64,000 nucleotides of DNA from Vreelandella sp042466685 (lineage in GTDB: Bacteria; Pseudomonadota; Gammaproteobacteria; Pseudomonadales; Halomonadaceae): NCBI RefSeq assembly GCF_042466685.1, contig NZ_CP170448.1, positions 434,001-498,000 of the forward strand. Reading direction: 5' to 3'. The notes under the pieces were generated by a model that was not told the DNA's origin, made no database searches, and worked only from the letters and a program-made list of their open reading frames with translations. Shown here piece by piece: positions 53,898 to 63,406 of the stretch (the stretch's first letter is position 1; every line of letters begins with the position of its first letter). The position numbers and the translations under genes are program-made.

Positions 53898-56714
53898 CTA
53901 TGGCAGTGGTACTCGTGCCAGTCGGCTGAGCAGGTTATCCAACTCTTCTACTTCAGCATCCCATAGCGTGGCTGGCATTGGCCCTAGCGCCAATAGTGCC
54001 ACCAGGATGTCGATCACTTCTTGATCACGGCTGCGCTCTTGATTGAAGCCTTCATTCAAACGTTCTACCTGAATCGCCAGGCGCAGTGGCTCATCACTCT
54101 GTCGCACGCTACCCACGGCCAGCATCGAGAGGTGCACTCTTAGCCTAGCAAGGGAGTCGGCGATGCGGGCGTGCTCAGCGTCTGATAGCGGTACTGCTAC
54201 GCTATGGCGCTGTTGATTGCGTACGTTATGTGACTGATTGAAAGCGCTAGGCAGTGAAGTGTCGAGAACCGTTTGCGCGTCCACATCACTGGGAGACCCC
54301 TCGCTGAGATAGCGTTGGTCGGCGGCCAGGTGAGCGTTCACTAATGGCATAATCGCATGCCACTGTTGCACCGTGTCGGCGACCGCTAGACGGTTTAGGC
54401 GTTCTCGGCGTGCACGCACAATGCCGCTCATCCGCTTCTGCATGCCTTCGCTGCGTCGATTGCGGGGCAGTGGCTCGAGCTGGTTGGCCTGCTCGATAAA
54501 GCGCTCCAGTGTGGCCGACTCGCCCGCCTCCAGTGGCTGCCAACTATCCATTTCATCGATGAGCGTCTGCATCTGATCAAGCTGCTGTTGCTGGCGCGCT
54601 GCCTGCTCATTTTTATGTGCATCGCGTTGGGCAAAAAGTTGATCACACTCGTGGCGAAAGGTTTTCCACAGCGTTTGCTCTTCGCCCTTTGGGGCTCGGC
54701 CTAGCGCACGCCACTGCTGCTGTAACTGTTTGGTCAGGTGGATGCGCTGGGCCAGCGGCTGGCTGTCGTCGCTACGCAGTGCACTTACTTGACTGATCAG
54801 TTCGCGCTTTTTTGAGGCGATCGTTTCAGCGCGCTGATCAATCAACGCCTGTAGCTGATGGCGAATAGTGCCAAAGCGCCGCCCAACGGCCTCTGAGCCC
54901 TCGCGAGGAACGGGGCTGTAGTGCCGCCACTGGTGGCGTGCTTTATCGCGAATTTGCCGGAGTACATCGGGGTCGGCATCTTCTGCTGGCTGAGCCAGCA
55001 GAGTCTCTAGCTGGTCGCATAGCGCTTCCCGGGCTTTCAGGTTGTTCTCGCGCTCTTTACTGAGCTGATCCCGCCAAGGGGCAAGACGTTCATGGATACG
55101 ATCCGAAGCGCTACGGAAACGAGCAGACTGTTCGCGGTTGGCCGCCGCATCGCCCAGTGATTTCCACTCTTTGACCAACTGGCGATGGTGGCGGTCAAGC
55201 GCTTCTTCCGCCATGTAGAGATCGTTAGCCAATGCTTCGATGCTCGCGCATAGCTGCTCGCGCTTGGGCCCGGCGACAAACCCTCGCCAGTCGCGTAATT
55301 CCGCGAGCCGGGCGGCTAAGTGCTTTAAGCGCGTTTTGAGCGGTTGAGCGGCTGAGCTCTCCAGGGCTTCAATGCGCGGTTTTAGGCGCTGATGCAGGCG
55401 GCTGGCGCTTTTAAAGGCGCCGCGCTCTAGCAAGTGCTCAAAGGTATCGAGTTCCGCGCCATGGGCCTCCAGGGTGGTGCTGCCCTCTGTAGGTTGCGAG
55501 GGGGCGGTGCTGTCAGCATTACACGCAGCCAGAGCGCGGCCGAGCAGTGCCGGGGGGGTTAAGGTGTCTGGCCACTGGCAGTCGCTAATCAAGGTGGACA
55601 GGGTCGCATGGTCGCCACTGGCCAGGGCGGTTTCGATGGGCGCGCTTACCGCGCACCAGCGCTGCCATGCCTCTAAGCACTGGTCGTAGTGCTGAATCGC
55701 CAGCGTGTAGCGCTGGCGCATGGTCTCGCTGGGCGGGTGGATATCGGAAAGCGCCTGCCAGCGTTGGCCGAGTAGCTGACGCTGGGCGCGCAGGCTGTCG
55801 ACATCCTGTACGGTCATGGCGGAAGCGTGGCGCAAGCCGTCAAGGGTCTCTTCTATGCCTTCAAGCAGCTGCTCTCGGGTGTTTTCAGCTTCTTCACGGC
55901 GCTCGTCGCTCTGCTGGCGAGCCTGCTCCTGGGTCTCGTGGTCGTGAAGCGTTTTGCGGCAATTGAGTACGGCTTGATGAAAGCGCTGCTCCTGTTCCAC
56001 GCTGGGCGGCTGGGTCAACTGCTCCCACTGCCGTTCAAGGTGGCGAAAACGGCCACCGTAAAGGGGCTCCCAGGGCGCACGGGCATGCTGCTCTAGCTGA
56101 TGCAAAAGTGTTTCGCGCTGCTGCTCTTCCGCTTCCAGCCACTGGGCGTCGCTGCGCAAGCGGTTGAGGCGTTCCCGGGCCAGGCGAACCACCTGCCGGT
56201 CTCGGCGTGCCTCTTTCAGCAACCGTTTTAGTCCCTCTTCATCTTCTATGCGCTCAGCCGCCTGATGGCGAACGGCGGCCACCCCATTGTGACAAGCTTG
56301 ACGAATCAGCTCATCCTCGTCGCTCAGCTTACTCAGTGCGGCCAAACGTAGATTAAGATTGTCCCCCTGCAGGGCTACCGCACTCAGTACCCGCGGCTCA
56401 TCCATCTGTTCAACCAGTGTCTGGCGCTGGTTCAGGTCGGTATGGCCTTCACGCCCACTAAGCCGTTGGCAAACCGCATTGAACCAGGTTTCCTCCTGCT
56501 GATGGTGGGGGTACGCGTTGACCAAGCCTACGCAGTCATCCAGAGCCAACAGAGCGGCAAGGCGAATCTGGCTATCGCTATCTTGAGTGAGCGACTGCAG
56601 CGCTTGACGCTGCTCCGCTTGCTCGGGGTTCAGTCGTTGGAGGGCCTGACGGCGCACCTCGGGGTCAGGGTGTTGCCACCGAGGTGCGAACAGGCGTCTT
56701 AACAGTCCGTGCAT
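53898..56714 (-). CDS. DUF349 domain-containing protein, 938 aa
   Basis: A large hydrophilic, Gln/Arg/Leu-rich helical protein. The N-terminus (about 15-170) holds HEAT-like repeats (HPDPEVRRQALQRLN, DSDSQIRLAALLAL). Several DUF349 repeats follow, recognised by Trp residues in long charged coils, e.g. RQLLGQRWQALSDIHPPSE, KEWKSLGDAA, HQWRHYSPVPREGSEAVGRR and QQQWRALGRAPKGEEQTLW. Function is not established; it is a widespread gammaproteobacterial housekeeping-type gene. The length and charge suggest a scaffold or nucleic-acid-associated protein, which is speculation. Confidence 0.88.
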   Translation of the reverse strand: MHGLLRRLFAPRWQHPDPEVRRQALQRLNPEQAEQRQALQSLTQDSDSQIRLAALLALDDCVGLVNAYPHHQQEETWFNAVCQRLSGREGHTDLNQRQTLVEQMDEPRVLSAVALQGDNLNLRLAALSKLSDEDELIRQACHNGVAAVRHQAAERIEDEEGLKRLLKEARRDRQVVRLARERLNRLRSDAQWLEAEEQQRETLLHQLEQHARAPWEPLYGGRFRHLERQWEQLTQPPSVEQEQRFHQAVLNCRKTLHDHETQEQARQQSDERREEAENTREQLLEGIEETLDGLRHASAMTVQDVDSLRAQRQLLGQRWQALSDIHPPSETMRQRYTLAIQHYDQCLEAWQRWCAVSAPIETALASGDHATLSTLISDCQWPDTLTPPALLGRALAACNADSTAPSQPTEGSTTLEAHGAELDTFEHLLERGAFKSASRLHQRLKPRIEALESSAAQPLKTRLKHLAARLAELRDWRGFVAGPKREQLCASIEALANDLYMAEEALDRHHRQLVKEWKSLGDAAANREQSARFRSASDRIHERLAPWRDQLSKERENNLKAREALCDQLETLLAQPAEDADPDVLRQIRDKARHQWRHYSPVPREGSEAVGRRFGTIRHQLQALIDQRAETIASKKRELISQVSALRSDDSQPLAQRIHLTKQLQQQWRALGRAPKGEEQTLWKTFRHECDQLFAQRDAHKNEQAARQQQQLDQMQTLIDEMDSWQPLEAGESATLERFIEQANQLEPLPRNRRSEGMQKRMSGIVRARRERLNRLAVADTVQQWHAIMPLVNAHLAADQRYLSEGSPSDVDAQTVLDTSLPSAFNQSHNVRNQQRHSVAVPLSDAEHARIADSLARLRVHLSMLAVGSVRQSDEPLRLAIQVERLNEGFNQERSRDQEVIDILVALLALGPMPATLWDAEVEELDNLLSRLARVPLP

Positions 56715-56960
56715 GGATCATCCTGCGATTATGAAATGCGTAGCATGAAAAAAACGGCTCGGTGGTTGCAGTCACCGGCGCTGTCGCTTAGCTTGGCGTT
56801 GCTATTGCTGTCTTGTAATAAGCATGGTGTGATAAACGTCTATTTTCTAGGCCACACTGCTTCTAGATCACACTGTTTTTAGACTACAGTGTTTCTAGAC
56901 GACGAAATGCGTGATAGTACGCTACCTTAATCTTATATGAACATGACGGGGAGTTCGGCC

Positions 56961-57707
56961 ATGAGCCTTAACGTGGATAGTGCCGTAGTGGCCTTTACCT
57001 TCAAAGGCGGCATGCTGCCGATGACCGTCATGGAGCTAAGTAGTGCTGACCCGGAGCAAATCCGGCAGCAGTTGGCTGGTAAGTTTTCCCAGTCCCCTGC
57101 TTTCTTTCAGCATACACCGGTTGTGCTCAGCGTGGAAAAACTCGATGAACCCCACTTAGCCCTTGAGCGCATTTGTGCCGTGTGCCGTGACCATAAGCTG
57201 TTGCCGGTCGCCGTGCGCGGTGGTACTGAGCCTGTTCGCCAATCGGCTTGGGCGCTGGGGTTGGGTTGGTTTCCGCCGGTGGCTGAAGGGCGTGCGCGGG
57301 TGCTCGAAAGTGTCGGTAGCTCGCCGGTGCAAGAGGTCGCCCGTGAGGAGCCCGTGAGCGAGTCCGAAGCGCCAACGCTGGCCACGCGGCTCTATCGCGG
57401 TACCGTTCGCTCTGGCCAGCAAGTGAGCGCCTCTGATGGTGATTTAGTGGTCATCGGGGCGGTGAATGCCGGGGCGGAAGTGCTGGCTGCCGGCAGTATT
57501 CATGTCTACGGTGCACTACGAGGCCGGGCACTGGCAGGTATTCATGGTAATACCCAGGCGGGTATTTATTGCCGCGAACTGGAGGCTGAGCTGCTTTCAG
57601 TGGCCGGCAATTATAAACGTTCGGAAGATATCGACGCACAGCTTCTGGGGTGTCCCGCAGAAGTTCACTTTACAAAAGAACAGCTTGAAATTAAGCCACT
57701 GGGCTAA
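56961..57707 (+). CDS. minC: Septum-site inhibitor MinC, 248 aa
   Basis: An N-terminal MinC domain (VAFTFKGGMLPMTVMEL, then FFQHTPVVLSVEKL) is followed by a linker and a C-terminal beta-helix (LYRGTVRSGQQVSASDGDLV, VIGAVNAGAEVLAAGSIHVY, GALRGRALAGIHGNTQAGIY). It blocks FtsZ assembly away from mid-cell when recruited by MinD. ATG 56961 was taken because GGGGAG stands nine bases before it; the frame is open from 56937. It is followed by minD and minE. Confidence 0.96.
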   Translation: MSLNVDSAVVAFTFKGGMLPMTVMELSSADPEQIRQQLAGKFSQSPAFFQHTPVVLSVEKLDEPHLALERICAVCRDHKLLPVAVRGGTEPVRQSAWALGLGWFPPVAEGRARVLESVGSSPVQEVAREEPVSESEAPTLATRLYRGTVRSGQQVSASDGDLVVIGAVNAGAEVLAAGSIHVYGALRGRALAGIHGNTQAGIYCRELEAELLSVAGNYKRSEDIDAQLLGCPAEVHFTKEQLEIKPLG

Positions 57708-57864
57708 GGTATTTGTATGAGGCTGCGTTGGTGCTTCATGCCTAGCGACGCCGAAGACGCTATCCGTTACAGTATGGCATGTTGATGACATTGACGTTCC
57801 CGTTATGCGCTGAGCGCCAACTGACTCGCGCTCGCGACGAACGACTTCAAGAAGGAAGTGACTC

Positions 57865-58683
57865 TTGGCCAAGATAATTGTAGTGACCTCCGGTAAAGGG
57901 GGGGTCGGTAAAACCACTAGCGCGGCAGCCATCTCCACAGGGCTTGCGCTGCGCGGTAAAAAAACAGTCGTCATTGATTTTGATGTGGGCCTGCGTAATC
58001 TCGACCTGATCATGGGCTGCGAACGACGCGTGGTGTATGACTTAGTCAACGTGATTCAAGGCGAAGCGGGTCTGAATCAGGCGCTGATTCGCGACAAGCG
58101 GGTTGAGAATTTGTTCATTCTGCCAGCTTCCCAGACCCGCGATAAAGATGCCCTGACCCAAGAGGGCGTTGCAGAGATTTTGGAGAAGCTGAAAGAGGAT
58201 TTCGACTTCATTCTTTGTGATTCACCCGCCGGTATCGAACGCGGTGCGCAGTTGGCCATGTACTTCGCCGACGAGGCGATTGTGGTCACCAACCCTGAGG
58301 TTTCATCGGTGCGTGACTCTGACCGTATTTTGGGGCTGTTGGCCTCGAAAACCCGGCGTGCAGAGCAGGGCAATGACCCTATCAAAGAGCACCTGCTGGT
58401 GACCCGCTATAACCCCGAGCGCGTGACCTCCGGCGATATGCTGACACTCGACGATATTCGTGAAATTTTGGCGATTAACTTATTGGGCTTGATTCCTGAG
58501 TCTGAGGCCGTGCTGCGTGCTTCCAACCAGGGCGTGCCCGTTACCCACGATATCTCCAGCGACGCGGGCCAAGCTTATAGCGATACGGTATCGCGCCTGC
58601 TCGGAGAAGACATGCCTTTGCGTTTCCATGAAATGCAACGCAAAGGCCTGCTCAGTCGTATGTTTGGGGGGGCGCGCCGATGA
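57865..58683 (+). CDS. minD: Septum-site ATPase MinD, 272 aa
   Basis: A deviant Walker A SGKGGVGKTTSA at residues 9-20, DFDVGLRNLDLIMGCERR, and the C-terminal amphipathic membrane helix GLLSRMFGGARR. It binds ATP at the membrane, carries MinC to the poles and oscillates with MinE. The start is TTG 57865 with GAAGGAAG upstream. Its stop overlaps the minE start (ATGA). Confidence 0.97.
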   Translation: MAKIIVVTSGKGGVGKTTSAAAISTGLALRGKKTVVIDFDVGLRNLDLIMGCERRVVYDLVNVIQGEAGLNQALIRDKRVENLFILPASQTRDKDALTQEGVAEILEKLKEDFDFILCDSPAGIERGAQLAMYFADEAIVVTNPEVSSVRDSDRILGLLASKTRRAEQGNDPIKEHLLVTRYNPERVTSGDMLTLDDIREILAINLLGLIPESEAVLRASNQGVPVTHDISSDAGQAYSDTVSRLLGEDMPLRFHEMQRKGLLSRMFGGARR

Positions 58684-58931
58684 AATTACTTGAGTTCTTG
58701 AAGCGTGAGCGCAGGAAATCCGCCTCGGTCGCCAAAGAACGTTTGCAAATTATTGTCGCGCATCAGCGTAGCCAACGCGGTCAGCCCGACTATATGCCGA
58801 TGCTTGAGCGCGAACTGCTTGAGGTGATCCGCCGCTACGTGCACGTGGATGACGACGCCATTCAAATTTCTATGGACAGCGAAGACAACTGCTCTGTGTT
58901 GGAGCTGAACGTTACGCTTCCAAAGAGCTGA
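58680..58931 (+). CDS. minE: Topological specificity factor MinE, 83 aa
   Basis: Normal MinE length with an N-terminal anti-MinCD segment (KLLEFLKRERRKSASVAKER) and the C-terminal dimerisation domain (LELNVTLPKS). It overlaps minD by four bases. A short palindrome AAAGAGCT-G-AGCTCTTT covers the stop codon and may act as a weak end signal. Confidence 0.97.
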   Translation: MKLLEFLKRERRKSASVAKERLQIIVAHQRSQRGQPDYMPMLERELLEVIRRYVHVDDDAIQISMDSEDNCSVLELNVTLPKS

Positions 58932-59025
58932 GCTCTTTAGCTGAGTTCAGGAACTGAAGACGGGGCGAAAGGGGCGGCGGGTGTGCTAGGCTTGGGCTTT
59001 TAACTGCCCAGCGGAGTGATTGTTC

Positions 59026-60519
59026 ATGGCGCCACCCAATGCTGCCCCTACCAGTTTTCTATGGCACGACTATGAAACCTTCGGGGCGGATCCGCGTCGT
59101 GACCGGCCTGCACAATTTGCAGCCCTGCGCACGGATGCCGATCTGAACGAGATTGGCGAACCGATCGAACTCTACTGCAAGCCCGCCGATGATTACTTGC
59201 CTCATCCTGCCGCCTGTTTGATCACCGGTATTACCCCTCAAAAAGCTCAGCGCCATGGTCTTCCCGAAGCAGAGTTCGCGGGCGAGATTCAGCGCCATAT
59301 GAGTGAGCCGGGTACCTGCGTGGTGGGTTACAACAGCCTGCGTTTTGATGATGAAGTCTCCCGCCATCTGTTTTACCGCAATTTACTCGATCCTTATGCC
59401 CGCGAGTGGCAAAACGGCAATTCCCGCTGGGATTTGATCGACATTGTGCGCGCCTTTTATGCGCTGCGCCCGGATGGCATTGAGTGGCCGCAGCGCGAAG
59501 ACGGCGCGCCCAGCTTCAAGCTAGAGCACTTAACCGCAGCAAACGGTATTGCCCATGAGGGTGCCCATGATGCGGTAGCCGATGTGCGCGCCACGATCGC
59601 CTTGGCCCGCTTACTTAAAACGCGCAATGCCAAGCTGTTCGACTATCTGCTTGGTCTGCGTGGTAAGCGTGCGGTGGCCAAGCAGCTTGACTTGCCCAAC
59701 GCCAAGCCGCTGCTGCATATCTCCCGCCGCTATCCTGCCAGCCGGGGCTGCAGTGCCCTGGTGATGCCGCTGGCCGAACATCCGACAAACCCTAATGGGG
59801 TGATTGTTTACGATTTGAGCGTTGATCCCAGCGATATGCTTAGCATGTCGGCGGAGCAGATTCGTGAGCGGGTATTCGTCAGCCAGCAGGATTTGGCTGA
59901 AGGTGAAGCACGTATTCCGTTGAAGGTGATCCATATTAACCGTTGCCCGGTGGTGTTCCCCGCAACTGCTTTAAAAGACGTTGAGGGGCCGCAAAAGGGG
60001 GAGTATGGCATTATCGTTGCGCGCTTAGGCCTGGATGTGGCGGCCTGTCGGCAGCACTGGAAAACCCTGCGCGATGCCAGCGGTGTTGCCGCTAAGGTCG
60101 CCGAGGTGTTTAGCGCTGGTTACGACGACGCCCCGCAAGACCCTGATCTAATGCTCTATTCGGGCAGCTTTTTCTCCGCCGCTGACCGTCAGCAGATGGA
60201 GCGGGTGCGGGAGATGGAGCCGTGGGATCTGGTAGGACAGCGCTTTGCGTTTCAGGATCCGCGTTTGGAAGAGATGCTGTTTCGCTTTCGTGCGCGCAGT
60301 TACCCCGATACGTTGGAGGGCGAAGAGCGCGAGCAGTGGGAGGCGTTTCGCTGGATGCGGATCAATGACCCGGCCTTGGCGGGCTTTACGCTTAAGGCGT
60401 TTGCGCGGGAAATCGAGCAGTACAATCAGCAAACCCTCACTGATCGCGAGCGGCAGATTCTGGAAGAGCTGGTGATGTTCGTGGAGGCGATGATGCCGGC
60501 CCAGGCGTTTGATGCCTGA
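59026..60519 (+). CDS. sbcB: Exodeoxyribonuclease I, 497 aa
   Basis: A DEDD 3'-5' exonuclease domain with FLWHDYETFGADPRRDRPAQ (first Asp and Glu), VGYNSLRFDDEVSRH (second Asp), and EGAHDAVADVRATI (His and last Asp), followed by the ExoI-specific SH3-like and C-terminal helical parts (QRFAFQDPRLEEMLFRFRAR). It degrades single-stranded DNA in recombination and mismatch repair. ATG 59026 with GGAG nine bases upstream is preferred over TTG 59020. Confidence 0.95.
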   Translation: MAPPNAAPTSFLWHDYETFGADPRRDRPAQFAALRTDADLNEIGEPIELYCKPADDYLPHPAACLITGITPQKAQRHGLPEAEFAGEIQRHMSEPGTCVVGYNSLRFDDEVSRHLFYRNLLDPYAREWQNGNSRWDLIDIVRAFYALRPDGIEWPQREDGAPSFKLEHLTAANGIAHEGAHDAVADVRATIALARLLKTRNAKLFDYLLGLRGKRAVAKQLDLPNAKPLLHISRRYPASRGCSALVMPLAEHPTNPNGVIVYDLSVDPSDMLSMSAEQIRERVFVSQQDLAEGEARIPLKVIHINRCPVVFPATALKDVEGPQKGEYGIIVARLGLDVAACRQHWKTLRDASGVAAKVAEVFSAGYDDAPQDPDLMLYSGSFFSAADRQQMERVREMEPWDLVGQRFAFQDPRLEEMLFRFRARSYPDTLEGEEREQWEAFRWMRINDPALAGFTLKAFAREIEQYNQQTLTDRERQILEELVMFVEAMMPAQAFDA

Positions 60520-60547
60520 GCCGGTGCCGATGGTCTAATAGCGCTGT

Positions 60548-63406
60548 TTATTCACGCACTTTAGGCAGCGCTGAGCGTGCTTCCCGATAAGTACTGACAT
60601 CGCTGGGTTCGTCGCCTGGGTTAAAGCGTATGTCCAGGGTGTGCTCGCGCAGCGATGGCCAGAGAGCCTTAATATCCTCAAGGCTAACGTTCAGCACTAG
60701 CTCGGCCAACTTATCACGGCGGTCAAAGCGAACGTCTTCAAGCGCCGTGGCTTGCCAATAGCGGTTAGCCATGCCTGAAAGGCTGGTATCGCGCTGGCGT
60801 AATTGGTCGTGAACCGCCTGGCGATAAGGCACTAAGTCATCGTCGCTAAGTTGCTCAAGACGTTGGTTCGCCTCGTCAAGAAACGCATCCATACGCTCGG
60901 CAATGGTGCCGCTGTCTACGTCGGGGGATTGCACCATAAGGGCAATGCCTGGTGCTTCGAGCAGCGGTGAATAACCTGCGTTGACGATGTAGCCGAGCTG
61001 CTGCTCGGTGCGCAGCTGCTGGTAGAACGGTGTTTCCAGCCACTGGGCGATCACAGCAGTGGTGGCTTGCTCCTCTGGGGTCTGGTCGCGACCTTGCAAA
61101 TAGCGCAGTACCAAGGACTCATCCCGCGTGCTGTGAGGGTGTAGTACGCGGTGCTCATCACTGGCCGCAAGGGGCGTTAAGTTAGCAATGGCGTCGCGGG
61201 TTAGTCGTGGCTTGAGCTTGGCGCGCATCAGCTGAGTTTGCTCACGGGCCAGGTCAGCATCCAGGTTGCCCACTGCCATAGCATCGACGTACAGGTCATC
61301 TAGAAAGCGTTGACGAAAATCTTCCAGGTGGCCACGGTCAAAGCGCTCGCTGGCAGCGAGAAGTTCAGCGGTAGACCATTGTGGTGTGAGCAAAGCTTCG
61401 CCCAGCGTGCGGCTAGCCTGACCGTAGAGCGACGCTTGGGGCGCGTTACGCCACTCCCGCTGTAGCTGATAACGCACGCGCTCGAAAGCACTGTCGGTGA
61501 TTTCTGCGTGCGCTAACTGCTCAAGGGCTTGTTCAATCAGTGGGGTTTGGCCATCACGCCAGCCCGAGAACGATAGTGTCATGCCCCTGGCGTGGGGGTA
61601 GGCGCTAAATGATTGCCCTGCCAGCCACGCTGGGTAGAGGGACTCATTCAAACTGTCGTTGAGCCAACTGGCGAGCAGCCGAGTGAGCACTGCTTCATGG
61701 GCGGAGTAGCTGGCGGTGGGGCTTTGTAGGCTAACCCGCCACTCAACTTTGGGAGTATTAAAGCGCTCATCCTGCATATGCCAGGCGCTAAACGATGGCG
61801 TATCGACCAGCAGACTGGGGCGCTCATCCTGGCCCTCTAACAACGTTAAGTCACTGGCAATAAAGGGGTTCGGGCCGGGAAGGGATAAGCCACCAAGCGC
61901 CTGACCCGGTTGATCGGGTGTTTGCTCTTTCCATTGGGTATTGAACCACGGTGAAACGGTGTCGCTTTCCACATCCGGCGCGGAGTAGAAGCGCAGCATG
62001 TTATCCGGCGTTAGCGCGTCAAGATAAACCTGCTGGCGCTCTGCATCGGGGCCATCCATACGGTAGGCTGCGTACTGCACGTCCTCTACCGGGTAGCGCG
62101 AAAGGCTCATCGAGAGCCGTGTGGCTTCCTGCTGCGGTGCGCCATGCTGCTGGAAGCGGAAGGCTTGCTCATTGAGGTCTGCCTGTTCCTGGTAGCGCCA
62201 CTCAGATAGGCCATCGTTGCGTAGTTGCTCAATGGCGGCAAACAGGGTGGCTTCAATATCGTCCAGGCGTTCGGCGCCTGCGGGCGTCAGGCTGATGGAG
62301 ATAGTGAATAGCGCTTCGTTGCCATCGCCGCGACCCACACCGGCGGAAAGTCCATCGGCCAGTCCAGCATCGCGCAGTACCGCTAACAGGCTGCCTTCAC
62401 CTTCATCGCCAAGCAGGTGGGCGATTACCTGGGTCGGTTTGGTACGGTAGTCGTCAGTGGGGTCAGGCACTGGGAAGTAGAAGCGTAATTGACGACGATC
62501 CTGCAGGGACTGGCGCTCGATATAGCGGGGGAGTGTGTCTGAATCAACCAGCGGTGCGTCAATCGTTGGCACGCTTACGTCGTTGTCGGGAATGTCGGCA
62601 AAGCGTTCGGCGACCCACTCCTCCAGCGTATCGAGCGGCTGAGGCGCTACAATTGCCAAGTTCATCACATTGGCATCGTAGTGCTGATGATAGAAGTCGA
62701 TCACCCGCTCGCGTAGCGTTGCTTCGCCTTCAGGTGGGCTGGCTAAGGTTTCCCGGCTACCCACGGCAAAACCGGTGGTGGGGTTATCAGGGTTGAGCAA
62801 CTGATTGAGTACATCGTTTTCGCGCCGGGACTCATCACGAATACGCGCCATGTACTCCGAGTGAACGATATTGCGCTCACTCTCCAGGTGGTCGGCGTTA
62901 AACAGCGGTGAGAGGAAAAATTCGCTGAAACGGTCAAGGGCGCCTGGCAGCGCTGACGGCTCAATATCGAAGAAGTAGTTGGTATCCTGCTGCGCCGTAA
63001 AGGCGTTATGGGAACCCGCATTATTGGAAATATAGCGTTGGTAGGCATCCGATTCCGGGTAGGGTTCGGTGCCTAAAAACAGCATATGCTCCAGAAAATG
63101 CGCTAACCCCTGGAGGTCGTCGGGATCTTGGGCGCTGCCGACACGCACATTCATTGAGGCTGCTGCCTTGTCAGCTTCCGGGTCGCTGACAAGCAACACA
63201 TTGAGGCCATTTTCAAGGGTCAGTACGCGGTAGTCGCGGCTGTCATAAGGGCTAATGATTGGGGTGACAGTTTCGGCAATGGCGTCGGCAACGTCATCAT
63301 CGTTATCAGCCAAAGCGGTGGGGGACACCGCGAGGCTGGCAATGATGCCAAACAGTGCGCACTGGGGGAAAAGTGGCCAGCGGATTAAGCTTGAGGATCG
63401 CAACAT
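60548..63406 (-). CDS. ptrA: M16 insulinase-family protease (pitrilysin / protease III-like), 952 aa
   Basis: A signal peptide ends near SPTALA. The first M16 domain carries the inverted zinc site HFLEH in LAHFLEHMLFLGTEPYPESD and the downstream Glu in ERNIVHSEY; three further domains give the usual 900-960 residues. FYQQLRTEQQLGYIVNAGYS is the conserved C-terminal segment of pitrilysins. It should digest peptides in the periplasm. ATG 63406 lies four bases after AGGAGC, and overlaps the stop of the preceding SRAP gene (TAATG), so it is probably coupled to it. Confidence 0.93.
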   Translation of the reverse strand: MLRSSSLIRWPLFPQCALFGIIASLAVSPTALADNDDDVADAIAETVTPIISPYDSRDYRVLTLENGLNVLLVSDPEADKAAASMNVRVGSAQDPDDLQGLAHFLEHMLFLGTEPYPESDAYQRYISNNAGSHNAFTAQQDTNYFFDIEPSALPGALDRFSEFFLSPLFNADHLESERNIVHSEYMARIRDESRRENDVLNQLLNPDNPTTGFAVGSRETLASPPEGEATLRERVIDFYHQHYDANVMNLAIVAPQPLDTLEEWVAERFADIPDNDVSVPTIDAPLVDSDTLPRYIERQSLQDRRQLRFYFPVPDPTDDYRTKPTQVIAHLLGDEGEGSLLAVLRDAGLADGLSAGVGRGDGNEALFTISISLTPAGAERLDDIEATLFAAIEQLRNDGLSEWRYQEQADLNEQAFRFQQHGAPQQEATRLSMSLSRYPVEDVQYAAYRMDGPDAERQQVYLDALTPDNMLRFYSAPDVESDTVSPWFNTQWKEQTPDQPGQALGGLSLPGPNPFIASDLTLLEGQDERPSLLVDTPSFSAWHMQDERFNTPKVEWRVSLQSPTASYSAHEAVLTRLLASWLNDSLNESLYPAWLAGQSFSAYPHARGMTLSFSGWRDGQTPLIEQALEQLAHAEITDSAFERVRYQLQREWRNAPQASLYGQASRTLGEALLTPQWSTAELLAASERFDRGHLEDFRQRFLDDLYVDAMAVGNLDADLAREQTQLMRAKLKPRLTRDAIANLTPLAASDEHRVLHPHSTRDESLVLRYLQGRDQTPEEQATTAVIAQWLETPFYQQLRTEQQLGYIVNAGYSPLLEAPGIALMVQSPDVDSGTIAERMDAFLDEANQRLEQLSDDDLVPYRQAVHDQLRQRDTSLSGMANRYWQATALEDVRFDRRDKLAELVLNVSLEDIKALWPSLREHTLDIRFNPGDEPSDVSTYREARSALPKVRE